Positions 35,735 to 45,240 of a stretch of 64,000 nucleotides of DNA are shown one piece after another. The DNA is from CAZUXY01 sp964624235 (lineage in GTDB: Bacteria > Spirochaetota > UBA4802 > UBA5368). Every line of letters begins with the position of its first letter. The first letter of the stretch is position 1. The stretch spans positions 1 through 64,000 of the forward strand of contig CAZUXY010000005.1 in assembly GCA_964624235.1 (NCBI GenBank), written 5' to 3'. Under the pieces are notes generated by a model, which had not been told where the DNA came from, did no database searches, and saw only the letters and a program-made list of their open reading frames with translations. The position numbers were made by a program, and so were the translations under genes.

Positions 35735-36451
35735 TTATCGCAGGTTAATACGGAACCTCACCGGCGGTTGTGGTGAACTTTTTGCCTGAAACAATAAATC
35801 AGAAAACAGGAGATGGCTGTCTCCCACCATATGCAACTCGTCCCGTTGTGCGGTACCGATGGTCCTGTTCATGCTGAATAAACGTGAATGGCGGAGTTCT
35901 CTGCGTATATCATCAAATCCTTGGGCCGCAATTTCCCCCTCGATATACGAGTCGCTGATGAGGAGTATTCGGGCCCTGTTTCTGCGCAGAACCGCGAGGG
36001 TTTTAGTCATATTATCGTAACTATCCGCCGTTCTGTAATTCGGCTCCCTGAATCCTGAAGCGGCGTAGTGTCTGTCCACAGGTGACGGACCCATGATGGC
36101 GATTTTTCGCTCCTCAACACGGCTACCCGTTCTCATAAAACCGGCGCCGATGACCAGAATCACCACCGCGGCAGCTGCCGATGGGACCACCCTGAGGTAT
36201 AAATTCCTTCTGCGTTTTTTATAAGCCAGTAGCACCTTCCGCATCGTATCATTCACAAAGGCATCGCAGGAACGTATCTCTTCCCTGCCGATCATCGAAA
36301 CCATTTGCACCATGGCCGTCAGTGAACGGTACTGCTTTCTGCATTCCTCGCACCTGCTCAAATGGTCTTCTATGCGGTTTTTCTGCGGTCCCGAAATCTG
36401 GTCATCATGGTAATCAGAGAGAAGAACAAAAGGTATATGCTCGTCATTCAT
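35735..36451 (-). CDS. Anti-sigma factor with zinc-binding domain
   Basis: This 238-residue protein begins with an anti-sigma ZAS domain (HLSRCEECRKQY: the His-x3-Cys-x2-Cys motif). One TM helix follows at about 88-107 (VVPSAAAAVVILVIGAGFM) and then an extracytoplasmic part of about 130 residues that I do not recognise (RILLISDSYIEGEIAAQGFD). It should bind and silence the sigma factor encoded just upstream; the outer part would sense an envelope signal. The start overlaps the sigma gene by four bases. Confidence 0.86.
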   Translation of the reverse strand: MNDEHIPFVLLSDYHDDQISGPQKNRIEDHLSRCEECRKQYRSLTAMVQMVSMIGREEIRSCDAFVNDTMRKVLLAYKKRRRNLYLRVVPSAAAAVVILVIGAGFMRTGSRVEERKIAIMGPSPVDRHYAASGFREPNYRTADSYDNMTKTLAVLRRNRARILLISDSYIEGEIAAQGFDDIRRELRHSRLFSMNRTIGTAQRDELHMVGDSHLLFSDLLFQAKSSPQPPVRFRINLR

Positions 36452-37020
36452 ATGAGCCCCCTTTCCTCGAGCCTTTTTTTCAGCAACTCCCTGCCGCGAT
36501 GTATGCGAACTTTAACATTCGATAAATTAATTCCCAGTACCCGGGATATCTCGTTATATGAAAGGCCTTCAATGTCTCTGAGTATCAGTATGTCCTTGTA
36601 ATCGTCGGGTAAACGGTAAAGCTCTTCCTTTAATATCCTCATTGAGTCGACATCGATGACATCCTGTTCCGGGTTTTGTCGCCCGTCGGGAAGGGGAAGT
36701 TCATATTCATCGCCTCCGTCCCCCCTGTTGATGGCGACAAAACTGTAACGGTTTCGTTTTTTCAGGTAATTCTTACAGTAATTGACCATGATACTGTAAA
36801 GCCATGTGGAAAACTTGGACTCCTTTCTGAAGGTTTTCAGGGATTCCATGGTTATCAGAAATATTTCCTGTGTCATATCCATGGCCTCATCGTAGTTAAA
36901 TACCCGGGAATACGTATAATTGAATATTCTGTTCTGATAATTCCTTATAATTTCGGCAAAGGAATCAATATCACCCGACAGAACTCTGCTGATAACTTCC
37001 AGATCACTGGTATCCGACAT
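36448..37020 (-). CDS. ECF-type RNA polymerase sigma factor
   Basis: This 190-residue sigma-70 family protein has region 2 (EIIRNYQNRIFNYTYSRV, DMTQEIFLITMESLKTF, KFSTWLYSIMVNYCKNYLKK) and region 4 (LPDDYKDILILRDIEGLSYNEISRVLGI, then NVKVRIHRGRELLKKRL), with no sigma 1 or 3 domains. I chose the ATG at 37020, opening MSDTSDLEVI, because AGGAT lies upstream. It is coupled to its anti-sigma gene by a four-base overlap, so the pair is a self-contained regulatory switch. Confidence 0.95.
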   Translation of the reverse strand: MSDTSDLEVISRVLSGDIDSFAEIIRNYQNRIFNYTYSRVFNYDEAMDMTQEIFLITMESLKTFRKESKFSTWLYSIMVNYCKNYLKKRNRYSFVAINRGDGGDEYELPLPDGRQNPEQDVIDVDSMRILKEELYRLPDDYKDILILRDIEGLSYNEISRVLGINLSNVKVRIHRGRELLKKRLEERGLI

Positions 37021-37122
37021 ATATAATCCTGGGTAGTTACAAAAAATGGCGCCTGGTGGACGTGTTTTTAAGGAAAATTTCTTCACCCTCCCACCGGCGG
37101 GATGAAACGATTAAATCCGGGC

Positions 37123-38337
37123 TTACCCCGTGATTTTTAAAAACCGGCGCTTGCCGACCTTCAGTATGGATTCCCTCGGAAGTGCGAACTCAAAATCCTC
37201 GTCGATAATCTTCTCATTGTCAAGATAAACTCCTCCTCCCTGGATGAGTCTTCTTGCCTCTCCGTTGGACTTTGCAAGCCCGGCCAGTACCATAATCTTC
37301 ACAAGCCAGATTTTCCCGTCTTTAATCTCCGCTCCGGGAACCGAAAAAGATTCAATTTCATCGGGGAGGTCCTTTTTTACGAAAATTTTATTGAATTCCG
37401 CTTCTGCTTTGTCGGCCGTTTCCTGATCATAAAACTGAGTGCAGATGTCCTTGGCCAGCCGCATTTTCAGGTTCCGGGGATGGATCTCGCCCTTCTGTAC
37501 GCCTTTTCTGAACGACTCGATTTCTTCAACAGGAACATCGGTAACCAGGTTGAAATACAGATACATGAGTTCATCCGATATGGACATGACCTTCCCCAGG
37601 ATCTCCCGCGGGGGTTCATCGATACCGATATAATTATTCAGGGATTTGCTCATCTTCTGGGCGCCGTCCAGACCCACCAGCAGGGGCATGGTGATTATCA
37701 CCTGCGGTTCCTGCCCGTATTCACGCTGCAGATCGCGTCCCACCAGCAGGTTGAATTTCTGGTCGGTGCCTCCCATCTCCACGTCCGCTTTCAGCGCCAC
37801 TGAATCATATCCCTGTACCAGGGGATACATGAATTCAAGAATGGAAATGGAAACTCCCTCCCTGTAACGGTTCGAGAAATCGTCTCTTTCCAGCATACGG
37901 GCCACGTTATACCGCGAGGTGAGATCCAGAACATCGGCAAAACTCATTTCCCGGCACCAGCGTGAATTGAAATCGATTACGGTTTTCTCCCTGTCCAGAA
38001 TTTTAAAAACCTGTTTCTTGTAGGTTTCAGCGTTCTGGAGCACTTCTTCCCGGGTTAACCTTTTCCGGGTTTCCGATTTCCCCGAGGGGTCGCCTATCAT
38101 CCCGGTGAAATCCCCTATGAGGAAAACCACCCTGTGCCCCATGTCCTGAAAGTGCTTCATCTTGCGAAGCAGCACCGTATGGCCCAGATGGATGTCGGGC
38201 GCGGTGGGGTCGAAACCGGCCTTCACCACCAGAGGTTTATTCTCTTTTTCCGAGCGTTCGAGTTTTTTTTGAAACTCATCCAGGGGAATGATCTCTTCGG
38301 TCCCTTTTTTCAACAGTTCTATATTATTTCTTACCAT
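37123..38337 (-). CDS. tyrS: Tyrosyl-tRNA synthetase
   Basis: This 404-residue class I synthetase charges tRNA-Tyr. HIGH is present as HLGHT and KMSKS as QKMSKS. The C-terminal S4-like RNA-binding domain reads LAKSNGEARRLIQGGGVYL. The start at 38337 gives MVRNNIELL and is preceded by GGCGGGA; the frame extends seven codons further. It is the TyrRS version with the longer catalytic insert found in many bacteria. A tRNA-Tyr gene lies at 52577 in this window. Confidence 0.96.
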   Translation of the reverse strand: MVRNNIELLKKGTEEIIPLDEFQKKLERSEKENKPLVVKAGFDPTAPDIHLGHTVLLRKMKHFQDMGHRVVFLIGDFTGMIGDPSGKSETRKRLTREEVLQNAETYKKQVFKILDREKTVIDFNSRWCREMSFADVLDLTSRYNVARMLERDDFSNRYREGVSISILEFMYPLVQGYDSVALKADVEMGGTDQKFNLLVGRDLQREYGQEPQVIITMPLLVGLDGAQKMSKSLNNYIGIDEPPREILGKVMSISDELMYLYFNLVTDVPVEEIESFRKGVQKGEIHPRNLKMRLAKDICTQFYDQETADKAEAEFNKIFVKKDLPDEIESFSVPGAEIKDGKIWLVKIMVLAGLAKSNGEARRLIQGGGVYLDNEKIIDEDFEFALPRESILKVGKRRFLKITG

Positions 38338-38506
38338 TGATCCCGCCTTGCTCCGCAATAGGGTGTACAGTTGGCTGAAAATATCACCATGATGTAACTA
38401 TACAACCAATTTTTTCAAAAACATGAGGTTATAACGATGTCCCTTTCATTTCCGTTGGAAGATATACTGGATGGCATACGACGTTTATCGGGGCGTCACG
38501 ACGATG

Positions 38507-38995
38507 TTATTCGTGCAGCGAAACAAGAGAAACCACGTATGAAGCAATCCCCTCGGACCTGCCTGTAAAACCCAGACCCTCCGTGGTTTTCCCCTTGATG
38601 CCGATTCTTTTTTTATCAAGTCCTCCCAGGGCCTTTGAAAGGTTCTCCTGCATCAGTTCCACATAGGGTGCAATCCGGGGCCTTTCACAAACAACCACCG
38701 CATCGATATTAATGATGTCGATTCGTTTTTCCACCAGAAGTTCAAACACCCTGTGCAGCAGTATCACGCTGCTGATATCACTGTACTCGTCATCGGTATC
38801 GGGAAACAACCGGCCGATGTCTCCCAGCCCTCCCGCACCAAGCAACGAATCGATCACGGCGTGGACGAGCACATCCGCATCGGAATGCCCCCTGAGTCCC
38901 TGTGGATGGTCGACGTCCACGCCCCCCAGGAAGAGTTTTCTCCCCTCCGCGAAGGGATGTACGTCATAACCGATGCCTATTCTGATATCCTGCAT
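38507..38995 (-). CDS. ispF: 2-C-methyl-D-erythritol 2,4-cyclodiphosphate synthase IspF
   Basis: This 162-residue enzyme makes MEcPP in the non-mevalonate isoprenoid pathway. Metal ligands are in GYDVHPF (Asp, His), with LRGHSDADVLVHAVIDSLLGA and GDIGRLFPD following, and the C-terminal family segment KTTEGLGFTGRSEGIA. The length is standard for a stand-alone IspF without fused IspD. Neighbours are unrelated in function. Confidence 0.97.
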   Translation of the reverse strand: MQDIRIGIGYDVHPFAEGRKLFLGGVDVDHPQGLRGHSDADVLVHAVIDSLLGAGGLGDIGRLFPDTDDEYSDISSVILLHRVFELLVEKRIDIINIDAVVVCERPRIAPYVELMQENLSKALGGLDKKRIGIKGKTTEGLGFTGRSEGIASYVVSLVSLHE

Positions 38996-39073
38996 TTTAC
39001 CGGTCTTCTAAAAAACACAATCCCTCAGCGGATTCTTCCGTAGAGGGATCGAAAATTGCGCATGCGATTAAAT

Positions 39074-39373
39074 TTATAGCTCGAAAACATCCGAGAGTGA
39101 ACTGAGTTTAAGTACGTTGAGGACTTTCGAACTTACTTTCTTGATTTTGAGGGATTTTCCTTTCTTTTTCTGAAGCTTAAGCAGGCTGATCAGTACACCC
39201 ACCCCCGAAGAATCGATGTATTCCACGCGAGAAAGATCAAGTTCGATGTCTTTATTCACCTTCTGACCGATGTCAAGGAGTTTTTCCTTGAACTCCTTGA
39301 TGGTCATCATCTCGATATCCCCATTAACGGTTATATTTACCAGGCCATCTCCCTCTTTAACATCAATGTCCAT
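39074..39373 (-). CDS. STAS-domain anti-anti-sigma factor
   Basis: This 99-residue single-domain protein has the STAS phosphorylation motif YIDSSGVGVLISLLK, with the conserved Ser of SpoIIAA/RsbV. Its phosphorylation state decides whether it binds an anti-sigma kinase. The kinase is not in this window, but a possible phosphatase partner is at 33239-35383. The last residues (SLSDVFEL) resemble the usual end of the fold. It lies 113 bp after recJ on the same strand. Confidence 0.93.
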   Translation of the reverse strand: MDIDVKEGDGLVNITVNGDIEMMTIKEFKEKLLDIGQKVNKDIELDLSRVEYIDSSGVGVLISLLKLQKKKGKSLKIKKVSSKVLNVLKLSSLSDVFEL

Positions 39374-39486
39374 ATCTTATCCCCATTTTTTGTGTGTTGG
39401 TCCATAGTGTAGTCATAATTAATTGAAAGTCAAATAAATTTCTCCAAACCGGATTTTCCAAATAAACGCATAATGTAAGACCACCA

Positions 39487-41547
39487 TCAGTCCAGATCGA
39501 TAATAACCAGCCTTGGTGTTTCATGCCCGTTGAACCTGTTGATTTCCACACGGTAAACGAGGTCCGTTCCGGACTTTCTGAATTTCTCTTCCATCACATC
39601 AGCCATTCTCCATCCCACCGCCTCGAGATTATTACCATTGTCAAAAATATATCTGCCGTGGTTTCTATCGGTGCCGAACCTTTGAAAAGAACCCGGTTTT
39701 ACATCCCTGCTTAGAAAAACAGGTTCCTCGTTCCGGCAGCCGTAGGGTTCGAGAAATGAAAGTTTTTCCACGAAATCCAGCGTAATGTCCTCCAGCGGCA
39801 ATTCAAGGTCCATTATTATCTTTTGCCCGGTCCGGTCGTGTGCACGGACATCAAGGTTCGACTCGATTTTTTCCCGGATTTCGGCGAGACGGTCCACGTC
39901 CGCTGAAAACCCGAATGCCTGAGCATGGCCCCCCAGTTTTTCAAACATTTCCGCACAGGGAGCGACAAATGAAAAAAAGTTCAGGTCTCCCGTGGAGCGA
40001 CCTGATCCCTTCACGATTTTTCTGCCGGGTGCAAGGGACACCGCGATAACCGGTTTATTGAAAGCGTCGGTCAGGCGGTTCGCCAGCAGTCCGCAAATCC
40101 CTTCCGGTATAAGCTCGTCGGTAATGAAAATGAGATTCGATTTTCCACCAGCACCGTTACGGTGCAGTTTATTATGGTAAAGTTCATAGAGCCGGCCCAG
40201 GGTCTTTTTCCTCTCGTTGTTCAGGGCATTTATCTGTTCCAGCACCCCTCTGATTTTTTCCTCATTTCTGGATAGGAAGAAAAGGGCGGTGAGTTCCGTT
40301 TTCCCGAACCTGCCCGGCGTATTCAGCAGCGGCGCTACATTCCATGCCACTGCCCTGGAACTCGTCTCTGACCGTAATTTCTGAAGAAGCATTTTCAAGC
40401 CCGGGTGCCCGGTAGATTTCATCGCCCTGAGACCGCAATGAACGATAATCCGGTTCTCATCCCTCAGGGGCATAATATCCGCAATGGTACCCAGTGCCAC
40501 AAGATCGATTATTGAATCAATGAACTCCCTGAGCCGCGGTGATGCGGCGTATTCATATTCCAGAAAAAGTTCAACGGCATAATCGATGACGCGATCATAA
40601 ACATCCGGGGTAATATTGAAAAGCCGGGTGTGTGTTCCACCGGCAGTCATAACCCGGTCTTCACTTTTTTCTCTGAGTGCCGACAAAAGCCCGGGCAGCT
40701 CGCAGACTTCCGCGCCGGGAACGTCAAGTTCTTTAATCCCAAGGTTATAGAGAAATATTGAATGTTCACGCAACCGGTCCCCGAAAAAGTTTTTCAAATC
40801 ACCAGGGGAATCGAATTCATGACACCCTTCAACACCCCGGTTCTTTAGCACAGCGGCACAGAGTCTGTCGTTTTCACGGGCGACGACGAGAATGGGCCTG
40901 TCATATCTTTTCAGGGTGTAGTAAAGGAGTGCCTGACACAGCTTGAGGGTCACCCCCACTCCTGCCAGGTCCTTGAAGGGATAGGGACACCCTTTCTGCT
41001 TGGGATTGACTATCACCGCATCGGGAAGCAGGTCTCCCGCTTCATGATGGTCGCAGACAATCACCTCTATGCCTTTTTCCCGTGCATATCCGATCTCGTC
41101 AATGTCCCTGATGCCCGAGTCCAGGGTGATAAGCAGCGTCACACCGCGTTCTGCGAACTCGTCAATGATACTCATCGAAAGTCCGTAATCCTCATCATCC
41201 CTGGTAAACCGCAGATAGGGCTGACCCTGATGCTTCATTTTCTCAAGCAAACGGCACAAAACGGTATAGGAACTCAAACCGTCGATGTCAGAGTCGGCAA
41301 AAACACCGATCCTCTCGGATCCGCTTACGGCCGAGTCGATGCGGCGCACGGCTTCAGTCATGTTTTTCATCAGGAACGGATTGTATAAACGGGAGATTCG
41401 TGGATTCAGAAAATCCGAAGCCGCGGCAAGTTCCCCTCCGCTTCTCCGGACCAGCAGGGCGGCCAGCCGCGGTTCAAGCCCGAATACGCCGGCAAATTCA
41501 TCGACCAGGCGCTTATCAACGGTGTCGAATGTCCAGAAGGGTTTCAT
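39487..41547 (-). CDS. recJ: Single-stranded-DNA exonuclease RecJ
   Basis: This 686-residue DHH-family 5'-3' exonuclease acts in recombination and mismatch repair. Motif I reads VFADSDIDGLSS (D-S-D-I-D-G instead of the common D-Y-D-x-D-G), motif III VIVCDHHEAGDLLPDA, and the DHHA1 part shows GGHAQAFGFSADV. An insert between the DHH and DHHA1 domains (about 270-345) makes it longer than the E. coli enzyme. SD is weak. It starts 20 bp after the RNase H gene and is probably co-transcribed with it. Confidence 0.92.
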   Translation of the reverse strand: MKPFWTFDTVDKRLVDEFAGVFGLEPRLAALLVRRSGGELAAASDFLNPRISRLYNPFLMKNMTEAVRRIDSAVSGSERIGVFADSDIDGLSSYTVLCRLLEKMKHQGQPYLRFTRDDEDYGLSMSIIDEFAERGVTLLITLDSGIRDIDEIGYAREKGIEVIVCDHHEAGDLLPDAVIVNPKQKGCPYPFKDLAGVGVTLKLCQALLYYTLKRYDRPILVVARENDRLCAAVLKNRGVEGCHEFDSPGDLKNFFGDRLREHSIFLYNLGIKELDVPGAEVCELPGLLSALREKSEDRVMTAGGTHTRLFNITPDVYDRVIDYAVELFLEYEYAASPRLREFIDSIIDLVALGTIADIMPLRDENRIIVHCGLRAMKSTGHPGLKMLLQKLRSETSSRAVAWNVAPLLNTPGRFGKTELTALFFLSRNEEKIRGVLEQINALNNERKKTLGRLYELYHNKLHRNGAGGKSNLIFITDELIPEGICGLLANRLTDAFNKPVIAVSLAPGRKIVKGSGRSTGDLNFFSFVAPCAEMFEKLGGHAQAFGFSADVDRLAEIREKIESNLDVRAHDRTGQKIIMDLELPLEDITLDFVEKLSFLEPYGCRNEEPVFLSRDVKPGSFQRFGTDRNHGRYIFDNGNNLEAVGWRMADVMEEKFRKSGTDLVYRVEINRFNGHETPRLVIIDLD

Positions 41548-41567
41548 CGATTAATGCCGGCCGTTTT

Positions 41568-42263
41568 TCAATCCCTGGACGGCCTCAGCGATGAGGCTTT
41601 TTTCGCAAGATAGTCCGCTTTATCATTGAGGTTGCGGGTAACATGTTCTATACGGCAACTGTTGACCTGTTTTTTCAGTTTCATGACTTCTTCGTAAAGC
41701 ACACGGATGTTCTCGTTGTTAACTTTATACTCCCCATTCACCTGCTTCACGACCAGTTCCGAATCGGTACGTATCTTCAGTACCCGCGTATTGAAATACA
41801 GGGCGATCTTCAGCGCGCGTATCAACGCCGTATACTCCGCGACATTATTTGTTTTGATCCCTATCGGGGAAGACACCTTCCCGACCTGATGGTTGTCGTT
41901 GTCGATAATCACAATACCGATGCCCGCGGGACCCGGATTACCGCTGGACGCGCCGTCGATATACATCATCAGCGACGACCCCAGAGGCACCGCCGAAAGT
42001 TCCGCGCCGTCAAATATTTCATTCTCTGATAAAGACCCACCGGGCACTTCCCCGGAATTCCCGCTTAGTTCCTTCTCGGATGACTTTTTCTTTATTATGA
42101 CTTTCTTGCGCGCCCTGTTCTTGTCGCAGCTCTCAATCAGCCTGCGGGCTTCCTCTATTATCGAAAGAACGTCTTCCAGTTCAACCTCTGCGGTTTCCGC
42201 AATCTTCTGGACGGATTTTCCTTCGGCGAGTAATTGCAGAACCCTGTCGATACTAAGCAGCAT
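41568..42263 (-). CDS. rnhA: Ribonuclease HI with an N-terminal extension
   Basis: This 231-residue protein has a C-terminal RNase HI domain (from about 95): catalytic Asp in MMYIDGASSGNPGPAGIGIV, Glu in NNVAEYTALIRAL, Asp in IRTDSELVVKQVNG, and the late NDKADYLAKKA. It degrades RNA in RNA-DNA hybrids. The first 50 residues (VLQLLAEGKSVQKIAETAEV) look like a helix-turn-helix or recruitment module, joined by a charged Lys/Ser linker. It lies between the zinc-ribbon gene and recJ in one direction. Confidence 0.92.
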   Translation of the reverse strand: MLLSIDRVLQLLAEGKSVQKIAETAEVELEDVLSIIEEARRLIESCDKNRARKKVIIKKKSSEKELSGNSGEVPGGSLSENEIFDGAELSAVPLGSSLMMYIDGASSGNPGPAGIGIVIIDNDNHQVGKVSSPIGIKTNNVAEYTALIRALKIALYFNTRVLKIRTDSELVVKQVNGEYKVNNENIRVLYEEVMKLKKQVNSCRIEHVTRNLNDKADYLAKKASSLRPSRD

Positions 42264-42346
42264 TATATCACCCTTAATTCTTAATTATCATTATTGCTAC
42301 AGTCATCCTGTGAGAGAGATTCACCGTTGACAGGTAAAACCATCCG

Positions 42347-43048
42347 TCAGGTTTTGTAGATGAACCTTCCGCAATGAGTACAGTTGACCGGCTTGTCATC
42401 TTTGGAAGCATCAATCACGGTATGCAGGGGTATCTGGAAATTGCATCCTCCGCAGGTTTCCCCTTCCACCCTGACCACGGCCTTCCCTCCGTGGGATTCA
42501 ATGAGTTTTTTGAAGCGCGGCCGCACCTGGGCGTTCAGCCCGGTCAGCATCTCGTTAAAAGCCGATTTATTCTTCTCTTCAGCAGTCCCGGCTTCGCTGA
42601 TCTTCCCCTCAAGCATCGCAATGTCCTTATCCGCCTGGACCTTCGCTTCCGCAAGCTCTTTTTCAAGAACCGCACATTCCGCGGTTTTTGCCTCCAGCAG
42701 TTCCATCTGTACCAGTATATCTTCCTCGAGAGACCCGCGCTCATCGTCAAGCGCGTGTTCCTCGTTTTCCAGGGCGGCCAGTTCTCTCTCGGTCTTCACC
42801 GCCTGCTTTCTACTCCTGAGTCTGACGGCTTTCTCGTTTATGCCGGCCAGCTCCACCTCTTTCTGCTTTACGGAACCTTTCAGCGATTTGATCTGGCCGT
42901 TCAAAGAGGCTGTTTCTTTTTCCATCCCGGCGACCCTGTTCTTCCAGTAATCTATCGACTTGCTGTTCTTCGCGATTTCCTCGCGTGACTTAAGCACCCT
43001 GTCCCAGAGAAGCTGAAGCTGTATCATTACTGATATATCGCTGTTCAT
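42347..43048 (-). CDS. Coiled-coil protein with C4 zinc ribbon
   Basis: This 233-residue protein is mostly a long antiparallel coiled coil (about 15-170, rich in Glu/Lys/Leu) ending in a zinc ribbon (CGGCNFQIPLHTV, then CTHCGRFIYKT). It matches the C4-type zinc-ribbon family (PF02591). Function is unclear; members are thought to act in nucleic-acid or ribosome-linked processes. I chose the ATG at 43048 with SD GGAAGAA over a frame open to 43138. Confidence 0.9.
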   Translation of the reverse strand: MNSDISVMIQLQLLWDRVLKSREEIAKNSKSIDYWKNRVAGMEKETASLNGQIKSLKGSVKQKEVELAGINEKAVRLRSRKQAVKTERELAALENEEHALDDERGSLEEDILVQMELLEAKTAECAVLEKELAEAKVQADKDIAMLEGKISEAGTAEEKNKSAFNEMLTGLNAQVRPRFKKLIESHGGKAVVRVEGETCGGCNFQIPLHTVIDASKDDKPVNCTHCGRFIYKT

Positions 43049-43179
43049 TTTATTCTTCCGTGCCGTTACCGTACGATTTTTTTCAAAGGGAAAGAGCTCG
43101 CATCCTGCGTTATGCCAATTACCGGGACGAGGCGGCACACTCCCGTCTCCGGTTGACGAATGCTCAATTGGAAACAGAA

Positions 43180-43998
43180 CTAGGTGTATAACCTGAAGGG
43201 GCTCTGCTCGGTCTCTGAAACAACGACTATTATTCGATTGTCAAACCGGCTTTTTGTCAAGTAGTCTTGTATTTCCTGCTTTAAAAAATTCAGAAACAGC
43301 TTCTCTGTACCGTAATGGCCGGCATCTACCACCGCAACCCCATAATCGAGTGCGAGCCTGGAATGGTGATGACCCACATCACCGGTAACTATGCACTGGG
43401 GTGAGTGCTGTATAATTATTTTTTCAATCAACCTTCCCGCCGCACCGTTGACCACGGCGACGGTACTGATCATCCGGTTGCCGTCACCCGAAAAAATCAT
43501 GTATTCAAGATCAAGTTTTGCCTTTAAAAGCTTCATCATCTCTGTCAGCCGAACCGGCACCCTGAGCGCTCCCATGACACCAAACCCAAAGGCGCCGTGG
43601 TCCTGCTTCGGCGCAGAACCGGTTTCAACACACAATACGGTATCGTTCAGTTCCAAAAGACCCGCCAGTTTATCATAATAAACTTTGTCAAGATTTGTGT
43701 GGGCGGAATAGAGGCTGATGCCGCGACGCACCATCTCATAGATCATTTCAGACCTGGGATCACCGCTTTGCAACCGTTTGACGGGGCTGAAAAGCAGCGG
43801 ATGATGGGTAACAATGAGGTTGCATCCCCGGTCCATCGCCTCCTGTATGATCCCGAAACCGCAATCCAGGGAAACCAGCACGCCGGTGATTTCATTATCG
43901 AAAAACACCACCTGGTTCCCAGCGTTGTCATAGTTTTCCTGGAGTTCGAGGGGGAACCTTCCGTCAAGAAAACCGGTAATTTTTTTGACTTTCACCAT
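43180..43998 (-). CDS. Nif3-like dinuclear metal protein
   Basis: This 272-residue protein matches the NIF3/DUF34 family: LIVTHHPLLFSPVKRL and YSAHTNLDKV at the N-terminal metal site, GDVGHHHSRLALDYGVAVVDAGHYGTE at the C-terminal one. It binds two metals and forms toroidal hexamers. Proposed roles include cyclohydrolase-like or repair functions, unproven. It has the short form without the CutA-like insert. It is followed by the zinc-ribbon, RNase HI and recJ genes, an order I associate with many bacteria. Confidence 0.93.
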   Translation of the reverse strand: MVKVKKITGFLDGRFPLELQENYDNAGNQVVFFDNEITGVLVSLDCGFGIIQEAMDRGCNLIVTHHPLLFSPVKRLQSGDPRSEMIYEMVRRGISLYSAHTNLDKVYYDKLAGLLELNDTVLCVETGSAPKQDHGAFGFGVMGALRVPVRLTEMMKLLKAKLDLEYMIFSGDGNRMISTVAVVNGAAGRLIEKIIIQHSPQCIVTGDVGHHHSRLALDYGVAVVDAGHYGTEKLFLNFLKQEIQDYLTKSRFDNRIIVVVSETEQSPFRLYT

Positions 43999-44033
43999 TC
44001 ACCTCCGTATGAGTTGTCATATACGGTAACCAC

Positions 44034-45074
44034 TCAGAGTATCAGCATTGCGTCACCATACGAGAAAAACCGGTACCGTTCATTAACGGCCTCCCTGTAT
44101 GCCCGCATCACAAGTTCGTACCCGCCGAAAGATGCGGTCAGCATGAGCAGTGTCGAACAGGGAATATGGAAATTGGTCAGCAGCGCGTCTATGGAACCGA
44201 CGCGCCGCGGAGGATAAATGAACAAAGAGGTCTCGCCGCTCCCTGGACGGTTCCTGCCCTCGGAAAACGTGCTTTCCAGCACCCTGAGCGAGGTGGTTCC
44301 GACGGCGATCACCCTCCTTCCTTCCTCCCTGGCCCTGTTCACTTCTGCAGCCGTCGCCTCGGGCAGATGGTAGCTTTCAGAATGCATTTCATGCAGGGAA
44401 AGGTCCTCATGCCTGACCGGCCGGAACGTTCCCCATGAAATGTCCAGTGTAAGATAGAGCATGATTACACCCTTACGGGAAAGAGCTTCCATTATCGTCG
44501 GTGTGAAATGAAATCCGGCGGTCGGCGCCGCGGCCGAACCGTCCCTGACGGCGTAAACAGTCTGGTACCGTTCACGGTCAGTACCGTTGAATTCCCGGCG
44601 TATATACGGCGGGAGGGGTACGCTCCCAATCCGGTCCAGGACCTCATTGTTCAACTCTACCCCGGGCTCAATCTCGAGATATTCACCCACCCGTCGGATT
44701 ACAGTTACGAACACCGCCTCATCTTTATCCGCCGCAAGACGTTCACCCGGCGACAGTCGCCTGGTCCGGTTGCATATCACCAGCCACTTTTTCCCGTTCG
44801 TTCTTTTGGCGAGCACTATTTCCACCCGTGCTCCGCTCTTTCGTCTGAAATATATCCTCGCGGGAACCACCCTGGCGTCATTGAACACCAGCACGTCGCC
44901 GGCCCTCAGGCATTCAATTATTTCCGGGAAGCGTCGATGATGAAAAACCTGGTCCCTACGGCGCACTACCATGAGACGGGAATCCGCTCTGCTTTCTGGA
45001 GGGTACTGGGCGATCAGATTCTCCGGCAGGTCAAAGGAAAAATCACTTCTTTTGAAAATAATCGTTTCGGACAT
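44034..45074 (-). CDS. queA: tRNA queuosine synthesis enzyme QueA
   Basis: This 346-residue SAM:tRNA ribosyltransferase-isomerase adds the epoxycyclopentanediol to preQ1 in tRNA. Family features: FDLPENLIAQYPPESRADSRLMVV at the start, VFNDARVVPARI, AAPTAGFHFTP, and VGTTSLRVLES, with the C-terminal STLLMLTASFGGYELVMRAY. I chose the ATG at 45074 (MSETIIFKRSDF), which matches the family start. The frame extends to 45164, and an in-frame ATG pair at 45120-45125 with GGGAG is an alternative. Confidence 0.94.
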   Translation of the reverse strand: MSETIIFKRSDFSFDLPENLIAQYPPESRADSRLMVVRRRDQVFHHRRFPEIIECLRAGDVLVFNDARVVPARIYFRRKSGARVEIVLAKRTNGKKWLVICNRTRRLSPGERLAADKDEAVFVTVIRRVGEYLEIEPGVELNNEVLDRIGSVPLPPYIRREFNGTDRERYQTVYAVRDGSAAAPTAGFHFTPTIMEALSRKGVIMLYLTLDISWGTFRPVRHEDLSLHEMHSESYHLPEATAAEVNRAREEGRRVIAVGTTSLRVLESTFSEGRNRPGSGETSLFIYPPRRVGSIDALLTNFHIPCSTLLMLTASFGGYELVMRAYREAVNERYRFFSYGDAMLIL

Positions 45075-45240
45075 ACTATTCACTGTCGATTCCAGGGCAT
45101 ATACCTTGTTACTACCATCCATCATGGCTCCCGTGGATCTTTCAAACACAAATTTGCAGCCCATGCAACCGCTGTCATTTTATAACGTGGTGCTGTTAAT
45201 GCGTGAGCAGCCGGTGAAGAAACCGCGGTAGGAGGATGAT

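Noticed and set aside
42264..43179. RNase P RNA near the zinc-ribbon and RNase H genes
   Set aside because: The gaps (42264-42346 and 43049-43179) are too short and show no rnpB core motifs.
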